Below are positions 1-11,099 of a stretch of DNA of 54,106 nucleotides, piece after piece. The position numbers were made by a program, and so were the translations under genes. The notes under the pieces are model-generated. The model ran no database searches. It saw only the letters and a program-made list of their open reading frames with translations, and was not told where the DNA came from. Positions within the stretch are counted from its first letter, which is position 1. Every line of letters starts with the position of its first letter. The stretch comes from Tetrahymena elliotti 4EA (Eukaryota; Ciliophora; Oligohymenophorea; Hymenostomatida; Tetrahymenidae): NCBI GenBank assembly GCA_000231825.2, contig JH720295.1, forward strand, positions 445,527 through 499,632, in the 5' to 3' direction.

Positions 1-3000
1 ACCTTAAATCTAGTGTCTAACTGGTTGTATTCTAGCACCAATCTATTCCTGTTCCTAAATCTTTTGCACTCTAATAACCGATGCTATTTTCACTTTTATT
101 ATAAAAAATAAAGATATAAATAAAATAAATAATGAGGAGAAAAGACAGTGGAAAAAAAACTAGGGTGGAGTAAGTAGTTGTATTTAAATTGAATCTTTAT
201 CTAACTCAGCAATAAAAAGAAAGTTTTCAATCACAAATTAATTAATTAGTGAATAAGTAAATCAAAAGTGTATCATTATATCAACAGACAAAATAATCTA
301 TCTATTCTTTTAAATTCTAAGTTTTTACCTTAAAACAAGTGTAAAGCTTGTGATATTTTTGCACTTGGCTATTCCAGTATTTAAATGTTTTGTACCTTAA
401 AAACCAATACTATTTTTACTTTTAATTTAACAAAAAACTATAAATAAATTAGGAGGAAAAAGGCTGATAAAAAAAACAAAGATTGATTTATTGTTGGAAT
501 TAGAATTGCTTTTTTTAGAAATGAATTTAAAAATAATTATTCAAGTAAAAAAAGCAAAAATATTTTTATTTTTCTTCAGTTTGTCATAAACTAAGTTGTA
601 AAATAAAGTGAATAAATGAAGAAACAGTGAGATAAAAGGCACAATTAAATCAAAAATCTAGTCTTTGCTTATTCATTTATCAATCGAAATTCAGTTTTAC
701 CTACAGATTAGTGTCAAATTTATAAGTTTCTAGCACTAGGCAATTCCAAGGCCCAAATCTTTTGAACCCTCATCACCAATACTATTTCTACTTTAAAAAT
801 AAGAAAAAATAATAAATAAAATATATAAGTAGAGAAAGAATACCCAAAAAAAACAAAAATTGAAGAAGGAGGTATTTGGGTTGTTCTAAGTAGAGTAAAT
901 AAATACAAAAACAGAGTAATTTTTGCCAGTTTATAACTAACTAAGTAAGTAATAAAGTGGGTAAATAAGGAAGGAATAAGTCCTCATTTTCTCTTTCATT
1001 AGTAAATATTTAAGTCAAAAGTAAAATTAAAAATAAATAAAAGCAATCAATAGTTTATTTATTAGTTTAACAATTTTTAAAAACAATATTTTTACAATAA
1101 ATTTAGTGTCAAATTTTTGATATTCTTCAACAAGGCTATTCCTGAGCCTAAATCCTTTACACCTTGATCACCAATACTATTTCTACTTTAAGTATAAGAT
1201 TTATAATAAATAAATAATGAAGAGATGGTGAAAAAAACAAGTTTTGATTGAGTTTGAATTAAAGTTGTTTTTGAAGAGAAAGAAAGTGAATAGGAAAGTA
1301 TTAAGTAACTTGACAAAAGATAATGATATTTTTCATTTGTTAGTTAGTTAGTAAGTTAATTTTTGGAATAAATTGATTCAATAATAAAGTTTTTATTCTC
1401 AGTTAATTGGTTAATCACTAAGTCAATATCTTAATTAAATCAACACACATAAAAAATCTATTTTTATCTAAATGATAATTTAGTTTTTACCTTAAAGCTA
1501 ATTCTAAATTGGTGATATTCTTGCATTAAGCTATTTCTACAACTAAAGCTTTTACACCCAAATGGCCTATGCTATTGTAGCTTTAAATATAATAAAAAAT
1601 AGTAAATAAAATACACATGGAGGAGAAAGGTTTATGAAAAAGCAAAGATTTATTGAATTGAATTGGCATTGAATGCGTTTTTTGAAGAGAAGGTATGAAA
1701 ATAAATTACTAATAAGTAAATTAGTTATTTTTATTTATTGCAAAAAATAATTTGTAAAACAAAGTCTTTCTTGCAACTTTACAACTTAATTGGCTAGATA
1801 AGCCAAAAGCTTAATTCATTTATCATTTATAAAATTAAATTTTTACTTTAGATCAATTGTCAAACTTGAGATAATCTTGTACTTGGCTATTCCTATGCCT
1901 AAATCTTTTGCACCCTAATGACTTATGCTATTGTAGCTTTAAATAAAAAATAATACTAAATAAATAAAATAATTATGGAGAAAAAATTATTGTAAAAAAT
2001 AAAAGATTGATTTAGTTGGTATTTCAGCTGTTTTATTAGTTATACCAAGCAGATAAGTAAATTAGTAAAAAAATCATTATTCTTTGTCTTTTAGTAAAAA
2101 CTAAGTAATAAAATGAGTAAATAATGAAGTAATCTAAAGTTTTATTAAATCAGAAAATAAAAAAATGTTTTATAACTTATTGATTCATTTATCTATCTAT
2201 CTATCCATCCATCCATAAATAAAGTAAGTAAGTTTTTACCTTAAATCTAGTGTCAAGCTTGTGATATTCTTGCATTTTTCTATTTCTGTTCCTAAATCTT
2301 TTACCCCTTAATCATTGATGTTATTTCCTCTTTTAATAGTAAGAAAAAATAATAAATAAATATGTGGAAGAAAGTTGAAAAAACAAAAATTTTTTGAGTA
2401 GGTAATTGAGTTGCTTTTTGAAGAGAAAGAAGATAAATAAGATAATAATAATTTAAATTAGAAAAAATAGAGTTATTTCTAGTCAGTCAGTAAATCTTTT
2501 AGTTATTAATTAAGTTGCTATTAAATTGAGTAGATAAGGATATCTTTTCTTACAACTTAATTATGAATAACTAATTTAAAAACTAAATTATCAAGTTAGT
2601 AAAAAAGTCATCATTTTTTTATTAATTCGTTTATTTATCAATCCATCAAATTAAATTTTTACTAAAAATTTAGTGTTAAGCATGTGATATTCTCGCACGA
2701 GGATATTCCTGAACTTAAATCTTTTACACCCTAATCACCAATGTTATTGTAACTTTAGATATAAGAAAGAATAATAAATTTGGAGGGGACAAAATATTTA
2801 AAAAAAATTAGTTGATATTTGTGTTCTTTTTTTGATGAGATAAAACTGTAAATAATTAAGAAATGAATTAAGTAAATTGGTAAAAATATATTTATTTTTT
2901 CTTATGCTAATAAATAACTAATGATATAATAAAGCTTATAAATAAGAAATTCTTCACTCTCAAATTAATCTATGAATAACTTAGTCATTAGTTAAATTAA

Positions 3001-4132
3001 ACCAGCATCTATAATTTGTCAATTCATTTGTTTATATATCAATCCATAAATAAAATTTTTACTATAAATTTAGTTCCAAGCTTGTGATATTCTTACACTT
3101 GGCTATTCCTAAGCCTAAATCTTTTGCACCTTGATAACTAATTCTACTTCTACTTTAAATATTAAATAAAATCCAATATGTAGGAGGAGAAAATGGTTGA
3201 AGAAAAAAAAAATATATTGAATTGATAAAGTCAATTAGTAAGAAAATCTTCACCTACAAATGAATTAGTGATAAATAAGTTAAAAGTGTAATTTAAATTG
3301 ACAAGCAAAATAATCTTTATTAATTTGTTTAAAAAATCTATAAATTAATTTTTTACTATAAATTTAGTGTCAAGCTTATGATATTCTAGCATTAAGATAT
3401 TCCTATGCTTATATTTTTTGCACCCTAATCACCGATGCTATTTCCTCTTTAAAAATAAGAAAAATAATAAATAAGGAATAGAAAAGATGGTGAAAAAAGA
3501 AAGATTTGTTGATCTTTTTTTTTGTATTTTTAATGAGTAAATATGTAAGTAAGTAAGTAATTAACTAAATAAATAATTAAAAATAAAGTTTTTTGGAATG
3601 TCATAAAGAGAAATAATAAGGAAATCTTCACTGAAGAAATAATTGACAAATAACTAACTAAATCAAAAGCTTAATTGAATCAATAAATAAAATAACTTTT
3701 TGTTTATTGAATTAGTTTATTTTAATAATTTATACCTTAAAACTAATACCAAGATTGTGATATACTAAAGCTTGATTAAGCCTTAGAATATATCTTTTAC
3801 ACCCTAATCAGTGATGCTATTTTTACTATAATTATTATAAAAATTAGTAAATAAAATGAGAAAGTATTGTGAAAAAAGATTGGCTGAATTTGTTCATACT
3901 TGAGTTTTTCTTTAGAAATTTAATAAGTAATGAATGAATTAAAATAACATCTATATTTATTGTTATTAGTAATGAACAAAATAAAAAATACAATTAAATC
4001 AAATCATTATTTATTTAATCAATCTAAAACTTAAGTTTTTACCTTAAATAGAGTTTCAAACTTGTGATATTCTTACAGAGGGCTATTCCTTTCCCTAATT
4101 ATTTTGCACCCAAATCATTGATGTCTTTTCCA
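1..4132 (-). repeat. Tandem array of twelve leucine-rich-repeat exon-intron modules
   Basis: Exons, each exactly 90 nt: 3-92, 329-418, 701-790, 1096-1185, 1491-1580, 1847-1936, 2240-2329, 2663-2752, 3063-3152, 3357-3446, 3736-3825 and 4043-4132. Introns are 204-333 nt. Each exon begins after AAAG (or ATAG/AAAAG), ends before GTA, and splits a codon 2+1 at both sides, so units can be gained or lost without changing frame. Each encodes 30 residues close to N-S-I-G-D-Q-G-A-K-D-L, then G-I-A-K-C-K-N-I-T-S-L-T-L-D-L. All twelve lack TGA. The introns also resemble one another, so the duplicated unit is exon plus intron. Confidence 0.93.
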
Positions 4133-5702
4133 CTTTTAATAATAATAAATAGAATAATTAAATTATCTTATAAAAAATGAGTATTATTATATTTTGAATA
4201 TTTTATTAGTAGATTTAAAATAAAATATTTACTCAAGATTAATATTTACATATTAGAATTCTTTTATAATTTATAAGTCTTAAAGAGAATGTATCATTTT
4301 TTCTTTAATGTTTAGAGCATGGTTAGTTTTACTATCTGATATAACTTATTTCATAATTTTTGAATTAGATATAAATTAATGATGACTCTATTCTACAAAA
4401 TCTAAAAGAGAATGCCTTTGATTATAATCCCAAATAAGGAAGTGTAAAATCATTTGGTATATTTCAGAATTTTCATTTATTTAGAGGTTAGATTTTTCAA
4501 AAGGCTTATTAAATTGTTATTATGTCATTTGAATGAATTTCTAATTAGGAAATTCTCTTAGGACGAGATAGTTATCTATTAATGATAGCAAGAGACCAAC
4601 TGAGTAAGAATCAGACTATTTAAATTATAATATTTTATTAACATTTCACTTTTATTTTATTTACTTTTTTAGAATAAATTCTATTTTCTTAATCTTGCTT
4701 AGTTAGAATTTCAGGAGCTTAATATCCCATATTTCCTGCATCCTTTTATTTATTGAAAAATATTATTTAATTGTTAGATTTTACTTTTAATTATAATACT
4801 TCTAAAGATTCAATAAAATCTAAGTTATCACCAAGTAAACATGATTATCCAAAATCACCTACATATTCGAAGATTTTAAAAAAACTTCTCAATTTAGATT
4901 TAAAAAAATACATAATTTAATATAAATTTGATTGCCATCAAACTAAACTAGAAAGTTTTCAGGTTTAATGTCTCTATGAATGATGTTAAACCAATGTGTA
5001 TAATTTACAGAGTCAATAACTTATTTTGCAATATTTAATTTATGGCTATCATCATATTAACCATCTATTATTTGTCTTTCTAAATATTCTTCTAAATTAC
5101 CTTTTCAAATTTAAAACATTTTTAACTAAATCTAATATCAAAACTTAAAAAAATAATAACTTAAATATATTAATTTTAAATTTACATGAACATTTTTCTA
5201 ACTCAAATACCATATATCTGTCTGGTGCTGTAGTTTTTTCAATTATGTAGTTATCATAAAGCTAGACAACTAAAGGCGATGATTTCAACTTTTTCATAAT
5301 ATTTATTTCATTTTAAATTTATCCTTCATTTGTTATTTTTTATATTTTTAAAACAATTTCCTAGTAATCTAACTAAATTTTTTTTGTTCCTAATACAATA
5401 CCAAATTAACCAAATCCAATAATTTAGAAATTATTAGCATATCTTTTTTCTTCATATAAACTATTTAATAGGTTAGATAATACTTTGACATTCTAAGTAA
5501 ACTATTTGGTTACATCTTTTTTCTTGATTTTTAAGTCTAAGTTATTGAGCATTAATTATGCATTTTTTTGCACTTCACTCATTCTATTGATAATTTACTC
5601 AGCCTATTTTGGTATTTGTTCCTTTTTTTCATAAGTTTTATAATTTTATTGATCAGTGAAAATAAATTGGGGGATGGAGAATCGCAGTAGGCAAACACCC
5701 AT
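3..5702 (-). CDS. Protein kinase fused to a leucine-rich-repeat exon array (3' end beyond the left edge)
   Basis: Reads right to left with TAA/TAG as Gln. Kinase exons are 5186-5702, 4912-5100, 4665-4858 and 4233-4615, with introns of 85, 53, 49 and 100 nt; phases agree at every join. Kinase motifs in order: glycine loop IIGFGQFGIV (residues 94-103), lysine in EIVLKI (K119), HRDIKPEN (catalytic D216), CDFG (D237), GYQAPE (about 280-285) and SDSYSVG (301-307). All catalytic residues are present, so an active Ser/Thr-type kinase is expected. A 4233-edge exon ending in a 2-nt phase then joins twelve 90-nt leucine-rich-repeat exons (listed in the repeat entry), about 787 residues to the window edge. 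The repeats are of the ribonuclease-inhibitor type and probably bind protein ligands. The chosen ATG at 5702 directly follows an in-frame TGA; an alternative start is Met41 at 5582. The activation loop (about residues 261-274) might instead be a 42-nt intron. Confidence 0.85.
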
Positions 5703-5818
5703 TCATTTTTTAATGATAAGTGAGATATTTTTTTGTCACCATTGAATGTAACATTTTACTTTTTTTTCCATTCAAAATGAATAATTCCCTGCTGTGACTC
5801 CCAAATTAAAAAATGAAT
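5701..5818. repeat. Inverted repeat between the two kinase genes
   Basis: A perfect 14-bp inverted pair, ATTCATTTTTTAAT at 5701-5714 and its complement at 5805-5818, spans the short gap between the kinase genes. Weaker pairing extends outward (5664-5700 against sequence internal to the right arm). It could be a small inverted-repeat element or a hairpin at the end of the upstream transcript. The left arm overlaps the proposed start codon of the kinase-LRR gene. No target duplication was recognised. Confidence 0.4.
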
Positions 5819-5855
5819 ATAGACTTTATTATTATTATTATCTTTAAAAATAAGA

Positions 5856-7653
5856 TCAAAATTTCATTTAATTTTTGTAAATTTGTTTAATCTGTTCTAG
5901 TTGTAATAAACATGATTAATTTTTTTAAAAAAATAATTGTATTTATTTCTTTACTTTTAAAGTCATAGATGTGAGTGTGAATTTCAAAGGTTTACCATGG
6001 AGCTCTATAAGCATAGAAAGTAATTCTCCGGTATTTTTTCTATCCAAATAATTTTTTTTTAAGCAAATCTAGGCAATTTTGTAAATGTTCGATGTTTTAT
6101 TTATCTAATAAATATCTTATGGTAATTCTTTTCCTTCATGGAGGTATTTTTTAACTTAAAATGTTAACCAATTTTCTTTTAAAACATTAAAGTTATCTAG
6201 TTCCAACAATACGAGGCCTAAAGAAAAGAGATCTGACTGTTTAATAAAATAGAATTTCATTTAATCAAATTTAAATATTTTTTAAAAAACCTGAATTCTG
6301 GTTTATCCTAACTCTACTTCAGGAGAAAAGTATTCGTGTGTTCCTTTCTATTAATAAGGAAATTAATTAGTCTTATTTTACTAGTAAACATTTAAATAGT
6401 CTTATTACCTTAGAAAAGTAGCTTTTTGATTTAGAAACTGCTGAGGCAAAACCTAAGTCACCTTCATTTTTAAAAAAATAAAAGAATAAAATATAAAAAA
6501 ATTAACGGATTTACAAATTTTGATTGTATATCCATAACCTTGAGAATAAACAAGGAAATTTTGAGGTTTGATATCACTATGTATAATATTTTTAACATGA
6601 AGGTTATTCAACCCTTCTATTACTTAAATTGCCAATATCTCTTTAATTTCTTAAGAAGGAGGAAATTTTTCATTCCTAAAGAACTCAAACAACTGCTTAA
6701 GATTTTCTAATTTTTAATAAATTTATTAATTTGAAAATTTATTTAACAAAATATTTCTATTTAAAAAAAAGATTAGATTATAATTTTATCTGTAGAATAA
6801 ATTAAATAAAATATGATTGAAATTAAATAATTTTTTTTATTCATTCTTATTTGTCTAATTTTACATCTTAAGTTCTAATTTAAAAATATTTATCATAAAC
6901 TATTTTTTAATAAAACCTTATTTTATTTTCAAGATTGACTTTTTTATCAAAATTTTAAAAAATAATATAAAAAAATTATTTTATGTTTAGATTTAGAGTT
7001 AATTTTCAATGATTTGAAGTAGCTAATTAAATTTAAAAGCTTTAATCCGTTTGATTTGTTCAAAAGATGACAAATTAATTAATCTTAGAACTCAATGAGT
7101 AATTAACTATTATTTATGTATGATGCAAAATATCATTAAATGCAAGATATTAATTATGTGAGAAAAGATATTTTTCAAAAGCACAAAAAAAATAAATAGA
7201 TGCGATGTAAATATTTTTACTTTAGCAAAGTTCCATTTCTATCACAAAAAAGGATTTGATTCCTGTTTTGATCTTAATTTTATTTCCGTCTTTATCATAA
7301 TCTTCATATTCTTCCATTAAATAAAAGCTATCATAAACATTTACTAAGAACTCTGATTAGCTAAATATTTGTAGCATTTCATACTCTTTTTTCATAATTT
7401 CTATACCTTTTAAGTCTTCTATGTTTAAGCAGGTTATGAATTTGAGAGCAACTGTTCTATTTTCTTTACTATTCTTGGCCTTCAAGACTAGAGCATAAGC
7501 TCCATTTCCTAGGTACTCTAGATCTTTGAAGTAATCTTTCTAACTAAAAATTAATTAGATCAATTCTTTCAATGCAGGTCTTTAGATCTGACAGTCTTGA
7601 GAGATGCCTCCTTAGATAGATTAAATTAGCTCAAATTATTATTTATTCGACAT
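5856..7653 (-). CDS. Protein kinase, 371 residues, with HSD and DLG variants
   Basis: Five exons: 7221-7653, 6515-6706, 6409-6461, 6291-6347 and 5856-6236. They sum to 1116 nt, exactly 372 codons including TGA. Motifs: glycine loop LGNGAYALVL (48-57), VALK (K71), NIIHSDIKPQNFLV (catalytic D189, N194), CDLGFAS (D210), GTHEYFSPE (228-236) and SDLFSLGLVLLE (246 onward). The usual HRD arginine is Ser and the DFG Phe is Leu, but catalytic Lys, Asp and metal-binding Asp remain, so activity is plausible. Start is MSNKQQFEL at 7653. The first intron is long (6707-7220, 514 nt); the others are 53-61 nt or similar. The gene is head-to-tail with the kinase-LRR gene, whose start lies about 150 nt downstream. 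It has no leucine-rich repeats of its own. Substrate unknown. Confidence 0.88.
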
Positions 7654-8255
7654 TTTACTAACTTTTTACTAAGTAATTGCTGGTTTTATTTACTTGCTTA
7701 ATAATCCGCTTAAAGTGGGCTTTAAGTTTATTATTTTTATTATTTTTTAATAAAAGCACAAGTTTTAATTGATATATGAAAATTGTTGTACACAAAAGCA
7801 ATTCCAAAATTTGTTTTCAAAGAGGAAATTAGCTTTGACAATTAATTAAATTCAAAAAGAATAAAAATTGTTAATATTCTCTTTTTTTATTAAAAATTCT
7901 CTCAATTAAAATAGAATATAAGGCAAATTCCTTTACAAAAATAATGGAATATAATCATAATTTAGTAATAAATTTTTTTAATCCAAATTAACAAAATAAC
8001 TAATTATTATACTCTAAAAAAAATTAATTTATGAGGAAAAATAAATATAAATTATCAAAAAACCTACCTACTTACTTACTTACCTACCTTATCCACAATT
8101 TAGCAAAAAGAATAAATAAAAAAAGATTTATTTGGGTGTCAATGTTAAAATAGTAAATTAATTTTAATTTAATAAAAATAAAATATAATAAAAGTAAGAA
8201 TTAAAAAATTTTTTAATCGAATTTTATGGAATCTATTTTTGGGTTATCTTTTATT
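7654..8255. other. Intergenic, no gene seen
   Basis: Very AT-rich upstream flank of the kinase gene. It holds a simple-sequence tract of CTAC/CTTA units near 8064-8090. No conserved frame or RNA was recognised. Confidence 0.6.
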
Positions 8256-8694
8256 CAGTGATGGGCGATGAACAACAAACAAATAATATTGATAATTTTG
8301 TCAATTAAATAGAACCTTAATTAATTAGTATTTTTTGTAAACATAAGTATTAAATAATAATTGTATTATTTGCAGTTTTAAAAATTAGCAATCCTAAATA
8401 GATAATCAAATTTACAAAAACCAATGATAAGCAAAACAAAAACATCTAATTAAAAATGTAAAGTAAAATATTTTTAAAGAATATTAAAAGATTTGTTTAA
8501 TAGAAAAATTTTAACTGTTAAGTGATAATTTTATATTTTTTATTTACTACATTATATTAAATAATTACGAATTTTTGAATGTTTTTATTTGTTCATTTGA
8601 GACTATTGTTCATGAACCTCATTCATATTTTTTTAGAAAATCTTTTAGTGTTTATGTTCATCAAAATTAAGTTTTTGTTCATTTTCCATCACCA
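8256..8694. mobile_element. Non-autonomous hAT-like inverted-repeat element (439 bp)
   Basis: The left end CAGTGATGGGCGATGAACAA (8256-8275) and the complement of the right end, TGGTGATGGAAAATGAACAA (8694 inward), match at 15 of 20 positions. Both are flanked by the same 8-bp direct repeat CTTTTATT (8248-8255 and 8695-8702). Inverted ends beginning CAGTG-like plus an 8-bp target duplication are characteristic of the hAT superfamily. The interior has no evident transposase frame, so this looks like a short internally deleted or MITE-type copy. Confidence 0.72.
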
Positions 8695-8702
8695 CTTTTA
8701 TT

Positions 8703-9012
8703 TCTACAATATTTAGCTTTTACAAAGTAGAATTAGATCTTAACTTTGTTTTTATTTTACCGAATACTTCTTTGATGGTTGATGGGATTCATAAGAGAAT
8801 TATAAGGTGAAGTTAACAAATAAAAAGTAGGTGATAAAAATAAGAATTAGTTAATAATATTTTTTTTTAAATTATATTGAATTAAATTAAATTAATTTCT
8901 ATATCCATTTTATAGATAAGCCAGGTATATATAATAGATTTAATGATATAAAATATGTTTTATTCTTATAGCATATATATTTGTTAGTAAAATCTAAGAG
9001 ATTTGTTTATAA
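8703..9012. other. Intergenic, no gene seen
   Basis: AT-rich sequence to the right of the 8-bp target duplication. No conserved frame, RNA or repeat was recognised. Confidence 0.55.
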
Positions 9013-9249
9013 ATGTTAAAAAAATATCTGCTATTAAAGGATTCTTACTTAATAACCATTTTAAATTAGTGGTTGAGAAGTATTATAGATCTTAAAATTT
9101 TCTTATTCAAGACTCTAGGTGAACAGAAGAGTTTGAGAATACCTTTTCACTAAGGTCACTCTCCATTAATGGATAAGATGCCTTGGCATTCTTAGAAGTC
9201 ATTTAATAAAAGAAATTTTTCATTTTAATTTTTAAAAAAAGTTGTATGA
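9013..9249 (+). CDS. Small unassigned open frame, 78 codons
   Basis: Open in the ciliate code from ATG 9013 to TGA 9247-9249. The stretch 9080-9220 is less AT-rich than its surroundings and encodes a basic and aromatic segment containing HQGHSPLMDKMPWHS. The opposite strand is also open over the same stretch (about 9090-9215), so direction is uncertain. No family was recognised. It may be a small gene, one exon of a larger one, or a pseudogene piece. Confidence 0.2.
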
Positions 9250-9435
9250 TAAAATATGATCATGTTACAAAAATGTCTTAATTACTGCAAAAATTACCCC
9301 TTATTTATGGTATTTTTCTACTTCATTTCACAAATAAAATTCAAAAATGAATTTTTTAATGATATTTAATAAAATGATAAATTAAATATTTATTATAACA
9401 TTTTTATTTAATAATTATTTATTCAAATACACTAA

Positions 9436-9527
9436 GGTTATTTATTCTTTTTGATTTGTTTCTTAAGAATATGATTATTTTCTTTTTTTCAAAAAAGAAG
9501 AGAAAAGATGCTAATATGATCCCCTGT
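9436..9527 (-). pseudogene. 92-bp scrap of the large membrane protein C-terminus
   Basis: Matches 14960-15051, the last membrane-helix part of large copy 1, at 89 of 92 positions with no gaps. Homology stops abruptly on both sides. In the same frame it reads QGIILASFLFFF, then IIIFLRNKSKR, a membrane helix followed by a basic stretch. It sits just downstream of J-like copy A, mirroring the order of J-like copy B and large copy 1. Confidence 0.75.
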
Positions 9528-9604
9528 TATTTCAAAAAAGTGTTATGTGTTCTAACTCACCACTTTATTTTTGAATTTTATTTATTGCTTTATTTTATTA
9601 AATA

Positions 9605-10577
9605 TCAGAATAGTTGACAAATATCACATCTAGGCAAGCTTTTCTCTTAATCTTCTAACTTCGTATCATTATCTATGACAATTTCTTTTGTTTACTTTTA
9701 TTTGTTACCAGGAATAATAGTCTTATCTTCTTATTTAATAGATATTTCATAGGTGAGTAGCTCTCTTGTATTTTATTCATCTTTATAAGGTATTTTGAAT
9801 CTCTTAAAATATACTTTGTAGCTGTCATCAACTAAATTAATATTATTGATATATAAAAAAATATTAGTCTTTAAAAATAAAATTAATTTTTTTAAAAAAT
9901 AATAATATTGATTCTATTTAAAAATTGTAAATGAATAATCGAGTTTGAAAACTCTAAAAAAATCTGCATAATTTAAGTCATTTAATTTTATTATGATTTT
10001 GTTTCTACTATTTAAAAAATTTGAGTATTGAATGAATGGATATATTTATTACTAAATTTTTTAAGACTATCTTAATTTTGTTTTTATTTTAAATCAGGGT
10101 GAGATCGATAACACTATCTTACCAAAGCAATTAATTCTGTAATAATAAACAAAGTTTATTTATAAACTTTCATCTTATCTTCTACAGTAAATGGTAAACA
10201 ATTTCTATCTCTAGATATTTGTCTTTAATATTTAAATCTTTCATTAATAAATGAACGCAAAGATTATACTTTTTTATCTAAATCAAATGGCAATACAAAT
10301 CTATTAAAGAATTTTAATAATTAAAAGGAAATTTCTTTACAATAATAAAATAATTTTGTTACTTAACTACACAATCAATATTAAAAAATGTTTCTGATAA
10401 AACTTTATAATCCTCATTAACTAATCCTTAATATAATCTTTATTAATGTTTTTCAAAAAGCAATGTTATATATTACTCAATAATTTATAAATAAAATTCC
10501 TCTGATTACAATGAGATAACTTTTTAGATATCAAAAAGAATATAACTGTCATCAAATGCTCGATAGTAATTTATCAT
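9605..10577 (-). CDS. J-domain-like protein, copy A (229 residues)
   Basis: Three exons: 10363-10577, 10053-10300 and 9605-9831 (215, 248 and 227 nt; 230 codons including TGA). The same exon structure as copy C supports the splice sites; intron 2 is 221 nt in both. A helix (residues about 113-137) leads to CYRSHPDLKQK with an HPD tripeptide at 139-141. Sixteen residues later comes SYKVYFKRF, the position of the conserved Ala-Tyr in helix III of J domains. The resemblance to a DnaJ-type J domain is my inference from spacing; a classical helix I is not clear. The protein ends CDICQLF, shared with copy C. If real, it may be an Hsp70 co-chaperone. No signal peptide or membrane segment was seen. 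Confidence 0.62.
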
Positions 10578-11099
10578 ATATGACCTAGAATACTAAATTT
10601 ATTTTAAAATTTGGTTCCAATTTTTCTTATTTAATTAATATTGCTTTGTTACTTAATCTTATGAGTTATTATTAATTAATTTATTTTCTTGTTGTCTATA
10701 CAAAAGTAGAAATTAGTTTTTTCAATAAAAAATGTATTCCAATAACAAAAACATAATTTCATATAAAATTTTTCATTTCTAATCAGCTGACTAACTATCT
10801 CTCACTTATTTTTTAATATTTTAAATTTCTACTTGCTTTTTGAAAATTTAAAACCATCATTACTTCTATTATCAAATGTGTTTATTTGTAATATACTTAT
10901 TAACTTTATTAAATAAATCTATTCAAGGAATATGCTGTAAGATATATTATTTAAAGAAATTACTTTTTTCATCATATTATTAAAATTTTTATTTCTATTT
11001 GTATTCTTGATAGATTTATGTATGAAATATACAATTAAAATAAAACTTTGAGATAATTGACTAAAAAATTTAAGAATTTTGAAATTACAAATAAATTTA
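10578..11099. other. Upstream flank of J-like copy A with a conserved block
   Basis: Around 10673-10718 a block containing TTCTTGTTGT...AAAAGTAGAAATT recurs at a similar distance upstream of the other two J-like copies (26776-26822 and 28570-28615). It may be promoter or 5' leader sequence, or simply co-duplicated flank. No gene was seen in the rest. Confidence 0.45.

Noticed and set aside
2195..2240. CTAT/CATC/AAGT simple repeats as a regulatory or CRISPR-like array
   Set aside because: They are short microsatellite runs inside an intron with no spacer structure.
5665..5685. GGGG-containing stretches as telomeric (G4T2) or centromeric repeats
   Set aside because: They are single, imperfect tracts without tandem GGGGTT units.
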